A stretch of 64,000 nt of DNA from Achromobacter xylosoxidans (GTDB taxonomy: Bacteria; Pseudomonadota; Gammaproteobacteria; Burkholderiales; Burkholderiaceae_B), in assembly GCF_001457475.1 (NCBI RefSeq), contig NZ_LN831029.1:5890001-5954000 (forward strand), written 5' to 3'. Below, piece after piece: positions 19,688-28,576 of the stretch (position 1 is the first letter of the stretch; every line of letters begins with the position of its first letter). Both the position numbers and the translations under genes were made by a program. Below the pieces are notes generated by a model. That model was not told where the DNA came from. It saw nothing but the letters and a program-made list of their open reading frames with translations, and searched no databases.

Positions 19688-20791
19688 TTAGTCTGCCCGC
19701 AGCACGGATGGCAGCAGCAGCCATCCCGGACGGCGCCAGGAGACCAGCCGCGCATACAGCCAGATGTAGACGCTGGCGAACACCACCAGGCTGGCGCTGA
19801 GCACCCAGGCGTTGTCCCACCAGATGGTGGCCGGCACCAGGCCGATCAGGGCCAGCACCCACATGTAGGGCGACGCCAGGGCGTTGCACAACGCCGGCAC
19901 CGCGTGGCGACGGCCGCGGCTGAAGGTGACGCGCACCAGGCGGCGAAAGACCAGTTGGTGCAGGTGCAGGGCGTCCGGCTGGTCCACCGGCACGCCGCGC
20001 TTGAAGCGGCGGCGCCAGATGGAAAAGCCGGTTTCGAATACGGGGTAGAACAACACCGCCAACGCGTAGAACGGCGACACCGACGGATTGCGCACGACCA
20101 GCAGCACGGCCAGTTCAGCCAGCATGAAACCGAGGAAATACGCGCCCCCGTCGCCCAGGAAAACGCGCCCGAACGGGAAATTCCACACCAGGAAGCCGAG
20201 CGTCGCCGACGCCAGCGCCGCCGCGACCATGAAGATCGGCACATCGCCCACTTGCAGCGCCACCAGGCTGATGGACACCGCCATCAGCGTGGCGATCATG
20301 CCGGCCAGGCCGTTCATGCCGTCGACGATGTTCAGGGCATGGGTACAGCCACCCACGGCGAACATGGTGAAAATCAGGGAAACGGGCCAATACGACAGGA
20401 CGTAGTCCACGGGCGCCATGCCGACCCGGCTGACGCCGCCCAGCAGCCACCAGGCGATCGCGGCCGACGCGAAGGCGGCCAGCAGGCGCTTGCTCGCGCC
20501 GATATCCTTGGTGATGTCTTCGAGCAGGCCCGCCACGAATACGGGCAACGCCGACACGAACAAGGCCGGCCACAGCCAGGTCAGGGTCATGTTGTCGGGG
20601 CCGAGCACCAACAGGCCCATGAGCGTGCCCGCCAGCACGGCCAGTCCGCCCACGCGGGGCGTGGCGCGAGAGTGATTCGCTTGCGGTTTGTTCAGATCGC
20701 TGTCGCCGGTGAAGGCGCCATGCCAGCGCTCCGACGCCACGATGAGTCCCCCCACCATGAACGCGACCACGCAAATGTACAGCCAGGTCAC
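19688..20791 (-). CDS. Polyprenyl-phosphate N-acetylhexosamine-1-phosphate transferase (WecA/WbpL family)
   Basis: A 367-aa polytopic membrane enzyme that should start glycan assembly by placing an amino-sugar phosphate on undecaprenyl phosphate. Family motifs present: an early RVGGLAVLAG region, LLEDITKDIG (acidic Asp pair area), ALNIVDGMNGLAGM and FLGDGGAYFLGFMLA. The first gene of the operon transcribed toward lower coordinates. The 97-bp gap downstream still fits one transcript. Confidence 0.9.
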   Translation of the reverse strand: MTWLYICVVAFMVGGLIVASERWHGAFTGDSDLNKPQANHSRATPRVGGLAVLAGTLMGLLVLGPDNMTLTWLWPALFVSALPVFVAGLLEDITKDIGASKRLLAAFASAAIAWWLLGGVSRVGMAPVDYVLSYWPVSLIFTMFAVGGCTHALNIVDGMNGLAGMIATLMAVSISLVALQVGDVPIFMVAAALASATLGFLVWNFPFGRVFLGDGGAYFLGFMLAELAVLLVVRNPSVSPFYALAVLFYPVFETGFSIWRRRFKRGVPVDQPDALHLHQLVFRRLVRVTFSRGRRHAVPALCNALASPYMWVLALIGLVPATIWWDNAWVLSASLVVFASVYIWLYARLVSWRRPGWLLLPSVLRAD

Positions 20792-21148
20792 TGGGTCACC
20801 TCGGGTTGGTCTATCGAGACAGGCCCGCCATTATCAATGGCAGGTGTAACGCCCATATATGGGAGGGATAAGGAAGTGCAATTCACCGGGACAGAACGTA
20901 ACGTCCGCGCTCCGGACCCGTGCACAAGCCAAACCCCGTTATGACGGGGCCGGGCAGTAACGCGACCGCAGACGCGCGGAAAGACCGAATTCATGAATCG
21001 ATTGTAGAGCTTTCCGCCTCGACACACGCGAAATATCCAAGGGAAAACACGGAGACGATGGTGAAGCGATTTCCGCGGGTTACGGCCACCCGCCGGCGGG
21101 ATCACTCGCCGAGGCCCCGAACAAAAAAGGGACAGTTCAAATGCGCTC
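20792..21148 (-). promoter_or_regulatory. Leader and promoter region of the polysaccharide operon
   Basis: No gene is convincing here. On the minus strand there is a good -10 box TACAAT (rc of 21001-21006) without an obvious -35, a CCCCGT/ACGGGG stem-loop (20934-20949), and a perfect 12-bp palindrome CCCATATATGGG at 20852-20863. A start at the -10 would give a leader of about 200 nt before the ATG at 20791. I did not find an ops/JUMPstart element. Confidence 0.4.
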
Positions 21149-21291
21149 AAAAAAAAGCCCGAGATCGTGAGATCTCGGGCTAAATCCACCAAAGGAGGAG
21201 GGTGGAGGAGACAACCGTGGCATGTTGGGAGCGTTTCGCTCGCCGCGCTGTCGGGGTTTGCACCGCGCCGACTGCGTTTCAACATCCGATG
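21149..21291 (-). ncRNA. Predicted small RNA (or terminated leader) with anti-Shine-Dalgarno stretch
   Basis: A short minus-strand unit framed by a textbook promoter and an intrinsic terminator and lacking a credible ORF. The transcript would be about 140 nt. Near its 3' end it carries the complement of GGAGGAGGGTGGAGGAG (21194-21210), that is a CU-rich run able to pair with ribosome-binding sites, followed by an 11-bp stem with GTGA/TCAC loop and eight U. It could instead be the first part of a long attenuated leader for the polysaccharide operon. All of this is read from sequence; no known RNA family is claimed. Confidence 0.55.
21156..21181 (-). terminator. Rho-independent terminator
   Basis: Perfect 11-bp inverted repeat (21156-21166 with 21171-21181, loop of four). 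On the minus strand the stem is followed by a run of T from the adjacent A-tract at 21149-21156. On the plus strand there is no T-run after it. Confidence 0.8.
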
Positions 21292-21297
21292 AGATGC

Positions 21298-21326
21298 ATA
21301 GTATCGGTTTTTTTTGTGCGTTGCAA
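21298..21326 (-). promoter_or_regulatory. Sigma70 promoter of the predicted small RNA
   Basis: Minus strand: TTGCAA (21326-21321), a 17-bp spacer containing eight A, then TACTAT (21303-21298). Spacing and hexamers are close to consensus. Predicted start is near 21291. Confidence 0.6.
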
Positions 21327-21600
21327 GAATTTTTTTAGAGCCGCCGCGTTGTCCGATGTTGCGTTGCATTTTTGCCGCAACGTCCCGCCCTCCTCCCCGG
21401 AAAGCCGCACCCGGCAATGCGTTGCAAAAATGGAGGGTTATTGCCGAACGGGTTAACCCCTTGCGGAATTACCCTAGCCACGATCGGGTTATCCCGCCCT
21501 ATGATTTGCACCGGAAAGGTGCATGCGGCACCAATATGCGGCAAATATTGCGCACTGCAACATTCTGATGCCGGGCCTTGCCGGCCCTGCGCGGGCAGCC
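21327..21600. other. Non-coding region downstream of coq7 with overlapping hairpins
   Basis: No credible gene. It contains GCGTTGCA at 21361 and 21419 (a third copy at 21318 overlaps the small-RNA promoter), the palindrome GGGTTAACCC (21450-21459), and a chain of mutually exclusive stems: TGCACC/GGTGCA (21507-21523), GGTGC/GCACC (21518-21532), CAATAT/ATATTG (21532-21550). GC is lower than the flanking genes. Confidence 0.4.
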
Positions 21601-22278
21601 CTAGATTCGGTATGCGGTGGTGGTCATGACCTTGGACATGGCGCGCATGGCGGCCTTGACCGGTCCGGGCAGCGGCACGCCGCCGGCAGCCTCGGCGCTG
21701 GCGCGATGCTGGGCCTCGTCGTCCTTCATCTTCTGCACGATCTGGCGGGAACGGGCGTCCTGTTCCGGCAACGTCCGCAAATGCCCTTCCAGGTGCGCCT
21801 CGACCTGCTTTTCGGTTTCGGCCATGAAGCCCAGGTTGCGCGGCGCGCCCGCATAGCCGGCCAACAAGCCCAGCGCGAACGAGCCGGCGTACCAGACCGG
21901 GTTCAGCAGGCTTGGGCGGCTGCCCAGTTCGGTCAGGCGCTGGTTGCACCAGACAAGGTGGTCGACTTCCTCGCCGGCGGCCTCCAGCAACAAGTTGCGC
22001 GGCCCCGGCTCGCGGCAGACGGCGGCCTGCCCGCGATACAGGGCCTGGGCGCAGACCTCGCCCACGTGGTTCACCCGCATCAAGCCGGCGGCGTGACGCT
22101 TTTCCTGCGCCGACAGGGTATCCGGCGCCTCCTCGGCGGTGGCTGGATTGGGCCGGCCAGCGCTGGCGCTGCCGGACAACACCCGCAGGGCCCGGTCGGC
22201 TTCGGCCAGCAGGGCATCCAGCGGGCTGGCGCGGCGCAGGAAGGCAGCGGGACCGGATCGAGACAGCGTGAGGGACAT
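21601..22278 (-). CDS. coq7: 2-polyprenyl-3-methyl-6-methoxy-1,4-benzoquinone monooxygenase (Coq7/UbiF-replacing)
   Basis: A 225-aa di-iron hydroxylase of ubiquinone synthesis at the inner membrane. The iron-binding signatures are visible: [23 protein letters not shown] and the second-half ETEKQVEAH and KDDEAQHR. Size matches bacterial Coq7. The ATG chosen has AGGAG seven bases before it; the longer reading lacks family sequence. It is divergent from the OsmC-like gene with 115 bp between. Confidence 0.92.
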   Translation of the reverse strand: MSLTLSRSGPAAFLRRASPLDALLAEADRALRVLSGSASAGRPNPATAEEAPDTLSAQEKRHAAGLMRVNHVGEVCAQALYRGQAAVCREPGPRNLLLEAAGEEVDHLVWCNQRLTELGSRPSLLNPVWYAGSFALGLLAGYAGAPRNLGFMAETEKQVEAHLEGHLRTLPEQDARSRQIVQKMKDDEAQHRASAEAAGGVPLPGPVKAAMRAMSKVMTTTAYRI

Positions 22279-22393
22279 AGACGACTCCTGAATGGGCACA
22301 CACCCCTCATCCGGGGTGGGACTCTCGTGCCTGGAATTGTACGCAACGGGTATCATCAGCCATTGACTGCGCTCAAGCACAAGGACCTGACAA

Positions 22394-22834
22394 ATGGAAT
22401 GCACGATCGACTGGGGCGGCCCCAACGGCATGCTCTTTACCGCCAGCACCGGCAGCGGCCACGTGGCCGTGATGGACGGCGCCGTGGACGGCGGCGGCCA
22501 CAACCTGGCGCCGCGTCCGATGGAAATGCTGCTGGCCGGCACCGGCGGCTGCACCGCCTATGACGTCGTGCTGATCCTCAAGCGTGGCCGCCACGCCGTG
22601 ACCGGCTGCAGCGTCAAGCTGCAGGCCGACCGCGCCGATGTCGACCCCAAGGTGTTCACGCGCATCCACTTTGCCTTCACGGTCACCGGCCGCGACCTGC
22701 CGCGCGCCGCGGTCGAGCGCGCGGTGCAGCTGTCGCACGAAAAATACTGCTCGGCATCCGCGATGCTCGAAAAAACCGCCGAATTGACGTTTTCGGTGGA
22801 CATCGTCGACACCCGGGACGCCGCCGCTGCCTAG
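22394..22834 (+). CDS. OsmC/Ohr-family protein (YhfA-like)
   Basis: A 146-aa cytosolic protein of the OsmC fold. The two conserved cysteines of the family are present: [16 protein letters not shown] and [12 protein letters not shown]. OsmC relatives reduce organic hydroperoxides; the YhfA-like branch has no settled role. AAGGA lies eight bases before the ATG. thyA begins 50 bp downstream, so the two may share a transcript. Confidence 0.87.
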   Translation: MECTIDWGGPNGMLFTASTGSGHVAVMDGAVDGGGHNLAPRPMEMLLAGTGGCTAYDVVLILKRGRHAVTGCSVKLQADRADVDPKVFTRIHFAFTVTGRDLPRAAVERAVQLSHEKYCSASAMLEKTAELTFSVDIVDTRDAAAA

Positions 22835-22884
22835 CGCGCCCCGGCCGACACGCCGCCATTTCAGCCTTTTCTGATTCTGTACCC

Positions 22885-23856
22885 ATGAAACAATACCTGG
22901 ACCTCGTTCAATCCATCCTGGACACCGGCGCGTGGCAGGAAAACCGGACGGGCATACGCACGCTGAGCATGCCGGGCGCCTCACTGCGCTTCGACCTGCA
23001 GCAGGGCTTTCCGGCCGTGACCACCAAGAAGCTGGCCTTCAAGTCCGCCATCGGCGAAATGGTTGGCTTCCTGCGTGGCGTGCGCAGCGCCGCCGAGTTC
23101 CGCGAACTGGGTTGCAAGGTCTGGGACCAGAACGCCAACGAAAATGCCCAGTGGCTGGCCAACCCCTACCGCGAAGGCCCGGACGACCTGGGCCCGGTCT
23201 ATGGGGTGCAATGGCGCCAGTGGCCGGCCTACAAGCTGCTGGACGCCGGTCGCGACGGCCAGATCGCCGACGCCCTGGGCCGCGGCTACACCAAGGTCGC
23301 GGACCTGCAGGAAGGCGGCGTGTCCAAGGTGCTGCTGTACAAGGCGGTCGACCAGTTGCGCCAGTGCCTGGACACCATCCACGAACGGCCGGGCGACCGC
23401 CGCATCCTGTTCCACGGCTGGAACTGGGCGCAGATCGAGGAAATGGCGCTGCCGCCCTGCCACCTGCTCTACCAGTTCCTGCCGAACGCGACCACCCGCG
23501 AAATCTCGCTGTGCCTGTATATCCGCTCGAATGACGTCGGGCTGGGCACGCCGTTCAACCTCACCGAGGGCGCGGCCCTGTTGCACCTGGTGGGTCGACT
23601 GACCGGCTACACGCCGCGCTGGTTCACGTATTTCATCGGCGATGCCCATATCTACGAAAACCACCTGCCGATGCTGCGCGAGCAACTGACGCGCACGCCG
23701 CTGGAAGCCCCGCGCCTGGTGCTGTCCGACCGCATCCCCGATTTCGCCCAGACCGGCCGTTACGAGCCGGAATGGCTCGAGAAGGTCGAGCCCGGCGATT
23801 TTTCGCTGGCCGGATACACGCACCACGCGCCATTGACGGCGCCGATGGCCGTCTAG
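22885..23856 (+). CDS. thyA: Thymidylate synthase
   Basis: A 323-aa folate-dependent enzyme methylating dUMP to dTMP. The active-site Cys is in [23 protein letters not shown], the [12 protein letters not shown] region, [13 protein letters not shown] and [13 protein letters not shown] are all conserved. It is longer than the 264-aa E. coli enzyme because of an insert after VYGVQWR (about 50 residues), as in the Lactobacillus-type enzymes. The DHFR gene that regenerates its cofactor lies 2.6 kb downstream on the same strand. Confidence 0.95.
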   Translation: MKQYLDLVQSILDTGAWQENRTGIRTLSMPGASLRFDLQQGFPAVTTKKLAFKSAIGEMVGFLRGVRSAAEFRELGCKVWDQNANENAQWLANPYREGPDDLGPVYGVQWRQWPAYKLLDAGRDGQIADALGRGYTKVADLQEGGVSKVLLYKAVDQLRQCLDTIHERPGDRRILFHGWNWAQIEEMALPPCHLLYQFLPNATTREISLCLYIRSNDVGLGTPFNLTEGAALLHLVGRLTGYTPRWFTYFIGDAHIYENHLPMLREQLTRTPLEAPRLVLSDRIPDFAQTGRYEPEWLEKVEPGDFSLAGYTHHAPLTAPMAV

Positions 23857-24254
23857 AACCCACCGCCGGCATTTCGCGGGTCGCGTGCGGCCGCCATCCG
23901 GCGCCGGGTGCGCCCCCGTCCGGCGCAAGTGAAGATTGGTGAGCTTCTGGAAGCCCGTTTTCGGTATAACCCATCCCTTAGCCCCGGACGCGCGTCCAGC
24001 AAGCCCTGCGCGCCGTTGCTTCCGAACGGCCCATGCCGCGCCGTGCCTGGCCCTCGCCGCGTAACCGGGCAGTCCGTCCGGTCCGCCGCCCGCCTGCAGT
24101 GCCGCGCCGCACCCCCCATCCAGACAAGAGAGTACGTGAATCGCCAGCGTCGACAGCAGGATTCCCTTGCGGCCCAGTTGCAACTGTTGACTACTAATTG
24201 ATTTGAATTGAGGCCGGCGCGGCGGCTGTATGCGCTCAGGACAGGACCCCAAAA
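23857..24254. other. Intergenic region upstream of the MHYT-GGDEF-EAL gene
   Basis: No ORF here looks real. The 3' part turns AT-rich and holds a perfect palindrome CAGTTGCAACTG (24175-24186) followed by TTGACT (24187-24192), which could be a -35 box, though no -10 fits at the right distance. The palindrome is a candidate operator for the following c-di-GMP gene. Confidence 0.35.
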
Positions 24255-26318
24255 ATGCTCGTTGGAACATATAACCCTTCGCTCGTCCTCGTATCCCTAG
24301 GGGTCGCCATCCTGGCGTCGTATACGGCGCTGGGCATGGCCAACCGCGTGCGGGCGGCGAGCGGGCTGCCGGCGGCGCGCTATTGGCTGGGCGGCGGCGC
24401 GCTGGCGATGGGCATCGGCATCTGGTCCATGCATTTCGTCGGCATGCTGGCGTTCAACCTGCCCATTCCCATGGGCTACGACCTGCCGCTGACCGTGCTG
24501 TCGCTGGCCATCGCCATCGGCTGCTCCGCCTTCGCGCTGTGGATCGTCTGCAAGGACGACCTGCCCTGGGCCCGCCTGCTCAGCGGCGCCCTGCTGATGG
24601 GCGCGGGGATTGCCGCCATGCACTATATCGGCATGGCGGCCATGCGCATGATGCCGGGCATCGTCTACGACCCCGCCTGGTTCGCCCTGTCCATCGCCAT
24701 CGCGGTGGCGGCCTCGGGCGCGGCGCTCTGGATCACCTACCGCCTGCGCCACGACGGGCCGCGGGTGGCGCTGTCGCGGCCGCTGGCGGCCGTGGTCATG
24801 GGGCTGGCGATCGTCGGCATGCACTACACCGGCATGGAAGCCGCGGGCTTTCCGGACGGCAGCATCTGCATGGCCGCGGACGCCGGCATTTCGGCCGGCT
24901 GGCTCGCCATCGCGGTCACCGCCGTCACCCTCAGCGTGCTGGCCATCGCCCTGGTGGTGGCGGTGCTGGACAACCGCCTCGAAGCCCGCACCTCGGCGTT
25001 GGCCTCGTCGCTGGCCGAGGCCAACGAGGAACTGGTGCAGCTGGCGCTGCACGACACGCTGACCAAGCTGCCCAACCGCATCCTGCTGGAAGACCGGCTG
25101 GAACAGGCCATCGAAAGCGCCAGCCGCCGCAAGGGCTATTTCGCCGTGCTGTTCTTCGACCTGGACGGATTCAAGGCGGTCAACGACGCCTACGGCCACC
25201 ATACCGGCGACGCCCTGCTGATCGACCTGGCCCAGCGCATCCGCCAGACCCTGCGCACCCAGGACACGGTGGCGCGCCTGGGCGGCGACGAATTCATCGT
25301 GCTCAGCGAAGTGGTGGAACCAACCGACGCCGCCAATGTGGCCGACCGCCTGATCGAAGCCATCGCGCGGCCGGTGATGGTGTACGGCCACGAGGTGCTG
25401 GTGACCTCCAGCGTCGGCATCGCCATCTACCCGAATGACGGCGAGGACACCCATGCGCTGCTGACCAACGCGGACGCCGCGATGTACCACGCCAAGCGCC
25501 TGGGCGGCACGGGCTACAGCTTCTTCGAGCCGTCGATGAACGCCGACGCGCATGAACAGATCGAGCTGCTGCACGACCTGCGCCTGGCGCAGGAACGCGA
25601 CCAGTTCGTGCTGCACTACCAGCCCAAGTACGAGGCGCCGGCCGGCCCCATCATGGGCGCCGAGGCCTTGCTGCGCTGGAACCACCCGACGCGCGGCCTG
25701 GTGGGTCCGGACCAGTTCATCCCCACGGCGGAAAAGACCGGGCTGATCCTGTCGATCGGCGAATGGGTCATCAATGAAGCCTGCCGCCAGATGCGCGAAT
25801 GGATCAACGCCGGGCAGGGCCACTGGACCATCGCGGTCAACATTTCCGCGCTGCAGTTCGCCCACGCCAGCCTGGTCGAGACCGTGCGCGCCGCGTTGGC
25901 GCGGCACGATGTGCCACCATCCTGCCTGACGCTGGAAGTGACCGAATCGACCGCCATGCGCGACGCCGAAGCCAGCCTGACAGTGCTCAAGCGCCTGTCG
26001 GGACTGGGCGTGACCATTTCGATCGACGACTTCGGCACCGGCTACTCCAGCCTGCTGTACCTCAAGCGACTTCCCGCGACCGAACTGAAAATCGACCGCG
26101 GTTTCGTCAACCAGCTGGAAAACGACAACGAGGACGCTGCCATCGTTTCGGCCATCGTGGCGCTGGCGCAGCAGTTGAATCTACGCATCGTGGCCGAGGG
26201 GGTGGAGACCGCGGCCCAGCAGAAGTTCCTGACCGGACTGGGGTGCGATTCACTGCAGGGCTTCCTGCTGGGCAAACCGATGCCGGCCGACGAATTCCTG
26301 GAACACGCCGCGGGCTGA
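24255..26318 (+). CDS. MHYT sensor with GGDEF and EAL domains (c-di-GMP turnover)
   Basis: A 687-aa inner-membrane protein. The N-terminal seven-helix MHYT domain repeats the motif three times (MHFVG about 60, MHYIG about 121, MHYTG about 184), thought in this family to bind a metal that senses a diatomic gas. The GGDEF domain has intact LGGDEF (342-347), and the EAL domain has EALLRWNHP (470 on), TLEVTES and IDDFGTGYSSL with the loop residues present. Both activities may be functional; which dominates is not readable. Start ATG follows CAGGACCCCAAAA. Confidence 0.93.
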   Translation: MLVGTYNPSLVLVSLGVAILASYTALGMANRVRAASGLPAARYWLGGGALAMGIGIWSMHFVGMLAFNLPIPMGYDLPLTVLSLAIAIGCSAFALWIVCKDDLPWARLLSGALLMGAGIAAMHYIGMAAMRMMPGIVYDPAWFALSIAIAVAASGAALWITYRLRHDGPRVALSRPLAAVVMGLAIVGMHYTGMEAAGFPDGSICMAADAGISAGWLAIAVTAVTLSVLAIALVVAVLDNRLEARTSALASSLAEANEELVQLALHDTLTKLPNRILLEDRLEQAIESASRRKGYFAVLFFDLDGFKAVNDAYGHHTGDALLIDLAQRIRQTLRTQDTVARLGGDEFIVLSEVVEPTDAANVADRLIEAIARPVMVYGHEVLVTSSVGIAIYPNDGEDTHALLTNADAAMYHAKRLGGTGYSFFEPSMNADAHEQIELLHDLRLAQERDQFVLHYQPKYEAPAGPIMGAEALLRWNHPTRGLVGPDQFIPTAEKTGLILSIGEWVINEACRQMREWINAGQGHWTIAVNISALQFAHASLVETVRAALARHDVPPSCLTLEVTESTAMRDAEASLTVLKRLSGLGVTISIDDFGTGYSSLLYLKRLPATELKIDRGFVNQLENDNEDAAIVSAIVALAQQLNLRIVAEGVETAAQQKFLTGLGCDSLQGFLLGKPMPADEFLEHAAG

Positions 26319-26432
26319 ATCCACGCCAGCCGACCCGCGCGGCCGGGCGCATCCCCGCCCCGCCGGCCAAATTTGCTACGCTTGGAATCTTCCCGCCGGC
26401 GCCGCCGGCCGCCTCCTTGCGTACCTGTCCGA

Positions 26433-26918
26433 ATGCCCGCCAGCCTGACCCTGATCGTCGCCTATTCCACCAATCGCGCCATCGGCCGAGACAACGCCCT
26501 GCCCTGGAAACTGCCGGGCGACCTGGCGCACTTCAAGCGCAGCACCTTGGGCCATCCGATCATCATGGGCCGCAAGACCTGGGATTCGCTCGGCCGCCCC
26601 CTGCCCGGCCGCGCCAATATCGTCGTCAGCCGCAACCCGGCCTTCGAGGCCGCCGGCGCCACCGTGGTGCCGACACTGGAGGCCGCCATCGCCGCCTGCG
26701 GCGACAGCGCCGAGGCCTTCGTCATCGGCGGCGCGCAGATCTACACGCAGGCCCTGGCGCTGGCCAGCCGCGTCCTTGCCACCGAGGTCCATGCCGAGGT
26801 CGAGGGCGACGCCTTCTTCCCCCTGCTGCCCGGCTTCCAGTGGCGCGAAACCGCGCGCGCGGCGCAGCCCGAGGAAAACGGCTACCGCTACGATTTCGTG
26901 ACGTACGAACGCGCCTGA
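26433..26918 (+). CDS. folA: Dihydrofolate reductase
   Basis: A 161-aa enzyme reducing dihydrofolate to tetrahydrofolate with NADPH. Family motifs in order: AIGRDNALPWKLPGDLAHFK, MGRKTWDSLGRPLPGR, NIVVSRNP and FVIGGAQIYTQAL. Length is the usual 160. The ATG giving MPASLTLIVAYS is chosen because the upstream 20 codons are Arg-rich and unlike the family. Confidence 0.95.
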   Translation: MPASLTLIVAYSTNRAIGRDNALPWKLPGDLAHFKRSTLGHPIIMGRKTWDSLGRPLPGRANIVVSRNPAFEAAGATVVPTLEAAIAACGDSAEAFVIGGAQIYTQALALASRVLATEVHAEVEGDAFFPLLPGFQWRETARAAQPEENGYRYDFVTYERA

Positions 26919-26933
26919 GCCGCCCCGCCCGGG

Positions 26934-26952
26934 CGCGATGGCTGCCATCGCG
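26934..26952. terminator. Stem-loop between convergent folA and the MocR gene
   Basis: CGCGATGG (26934-26941) pairs perfectly with CCATCGCG (26945-26952) over a 3-nt loop, 16 bases after the folA stop and before the convergent gene. It has no T-run on either side, so it is at best a bidirectional or Rho-assisted terminator. Confidence 0.35.
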
Positions 26953-26985
26953 GTGCCAACGCCGCGCCGCCCCCCTGACAGCAGG

Positions 26986-28404
26986 CTAGGCCGCGCCCTC
27001 GTTGCGCATGAAGCGCCACAGCGCCGGCGCTTCCGAGTACGCCACGTTGAAGCGCACCCAGGGCGTATCGGCCTCGTCCGCTTCAAAGTACGACCCCGGC
27101 GCCAGCCAGATGCCGTCCTTCAATGCCAGGCCGGCCAGGCCGTTGGCGCCCCGCTCGCGCCACTGCCCTGCCACCTTGGCCCATAGGAACAGCCCGGCCC
27201 GGGGCTGCGCGTAGATCTCGAAACCGTGTTGCGCCATCAATTCGGCCACCGTGGCGTGCGCCTGCGCCAGCCGCTCGCGGGTGCGCTCGATGTGCGCCCG
27301 GTAGCGTCCTTCGCGGATGACCTGGTGGACGATACGCTCCATGATTTCCGGCGAGGTCAGGCCCACCGCCATCTTGGTGCGGGCGATATCGCGCGCCAGG
27401 TCGCGGTGCGCGACCACGTAGCCGACCCGCACCGACGGGCTGATGACCTTGGAATACCCGCCCAGGTAGACCACCCGCCGGCCGCCATCGAGCGCCGCCA
27501 GCATGGGCGTGACGCCCGGCGCCAGCTCACGCGAAATGTCGTCCTCCACCACCCACAGCCCGTGGCGCTCGGCCAGTTGCAGGATGCGGAAGGCGTTGGC
27601 CATGCTGATGCTCGCGCCAGATGGATTCTGCAAGGCGGTGTTGACGAACAGCGCGCGCGGCCGGTGCTGCGACGCGGCCTGCTCCAGCGCCTCGCAGTCC
27701 AGGCCGTCCAGCGTGCGCGCCACGGGCACCACGCGCAGTCCGGCCAGGCGCAGCATCTGCAGCAGATTGGCGTAGGCGGGTTGCTCGACCAGCACGGTGT
27801 CGCCGGGCCGCAGCAGCGTGCGGATCACCATGTCCAGGCCGTGCGTCACGCCCTGGGTCAGCAACACCTGCGACACTTCGACTTCCATGCCCTGGGCGCT
27901 GAGCGTGGCGGCGATGGTCTCGCGCAGCGGCGCATAGCCATAGGGATGGCCGTAGTTGGCGATGCGCATGGCCGGCACCCGGCCCATGTGGCGCAGCGCC
28001 ATGTGCAACCCTTCCTCGTTGAGCCACTCGCCCGGCAGCCAGCCGCAGCCCGACTTGATGGGGATGGAATGGTCCGCGAAGATATCCGACAGCAGCCAGG
28101 CCGCGTTCAGCCGCGGCGGCTCCCAGGATTGCGGCGCGCCCCGGCGCGGCGGCGCGTCGGGCGCGGCCACCCGATAGCCGGCGCCCGGGCGCGCCGCCAG
28201 CCAGCCCAGCGACACCAGGCGGCTGTAGGCGCTGGCCACGGTGAAGGTGCTGACCTGGTACTGGCGCGCGAAGTCGCGCACCGAAGGTAGGGACATACCC
28301 GGACGCAGCGACTGGGCTTCGATGGCGCGCAACACGGCCGCCACCACCTGGTCCACCAGGGTCGGCGCCTGGCCACGGGCCCGCACGGGCTGGAAATCGA
28401 TCAC
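26986..28404 (-). CDS. MocR-type regulator (GntR wHTH plus aminotransferase fold)
   Basis: A 472-aa transcription factor. The N-terminal GntR winged helix (about 15-80: SLRPGMSLPSVRDFARQYQ, VASAYSRLVSLGW) is joined by a linker to a fold-type I aminotransferase domain that binds PLP through Lys in LGGYSKVISPSVRVGY. Known members (GabR, TauR, PdxR) sense a small amine or PLP adduct and control a divergent gene. Here the divergent gene is an omega-aminotransferase, so control of that unit is likely. Repeats suited to a MocR dimer lie between the two genes. Confidence 0.9.
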   Translation of the reverse strand: MIDFQPVRARGQAPTLVDQVVAAVLRAIEAQSLRPGMSLPSVRDFARQYQVSTFTVASAYSRLVSLGWLAARPGAGYRVAAPDAPPRRGAPQSWEPPRLNAAWLLSDIFADHSIPIKSGCGWLPGEWLNEEGLHMALRHMGRVPAMRIANYGHPYGYAPLRETIAATLSAQGMEVEVSQVLLTQGVTHGLDMVIRTLLRPGDTVLVEQPAYANLLQMLRLAGLRVVPVARTLDGLDCEALEQAASQHRPRALFVNTALQNPSGASISMANAFRILQLAERHGLWVVEDDISRELAPGVTPMLAALDGGRRVVYLGGYSKVISPSVRVGYVVAHRDLARDIARTKMAVGLTSPEIMERIVHQVIREGRYRAHIERTRERLAQAHATVAELMAQHGFEIYAQPRAGLFLWAKVAGQWRERGANGLAGLALKDGIWLAPGSYFEADEADTPWVRFNVAYSEAPALWRFMRNEGAA

Positions 28405-28417
28405 GGCGCTACGCTAT

Positions 28418-28451
28418 CTGTACAGTTGTCATGCCTGCAACTATACAGTTA
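28418..28451. promoter_or_regulatory. Candidate MocR operator
   Basis: CTGTACAGTTG (28418-28428) and CTATACAGTTA (28441-28451) form a direct repeat 23 bp apart, start to start. The same bases also form an 11-bp inverted repeat (28418-28428 with 28438-28448) with one mismatch. It sits 14 bp from the regulator start and just upstream of a -10 box (28471-28476, TATATT) for the aminotransferase gene. Confidence 0.55.
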
Positions 28452-28576
28452 GCCCGGTTTGCACGGATTGTATATTTTCATTCGCGGCCGGACGTACCAG
28501 AATCAATCGCATCCCGCCGGCCGCCCGCCCGAAACGCGCGCAGGCTCCGGCGCTTGTCCTTCCCCCTGGAGCCGCC

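Noticed and set aside
20788..21417. Minus-strand ORF of about 209 codons in the region before the polysaccharide operon
   Set aside because: It crosses the predicted small RNA terminator and the promoter boxes, has no domain or coding pattern and ends inside the start of the operon. I read the region as non-coding.
23908..24201. 97-codon plus-strand ORF upstream of the c-di-GMP gene
   Set aside because: Pro/Arg-rich, no ribosome site, no motif; a chance open frame in GC-rich DNA.
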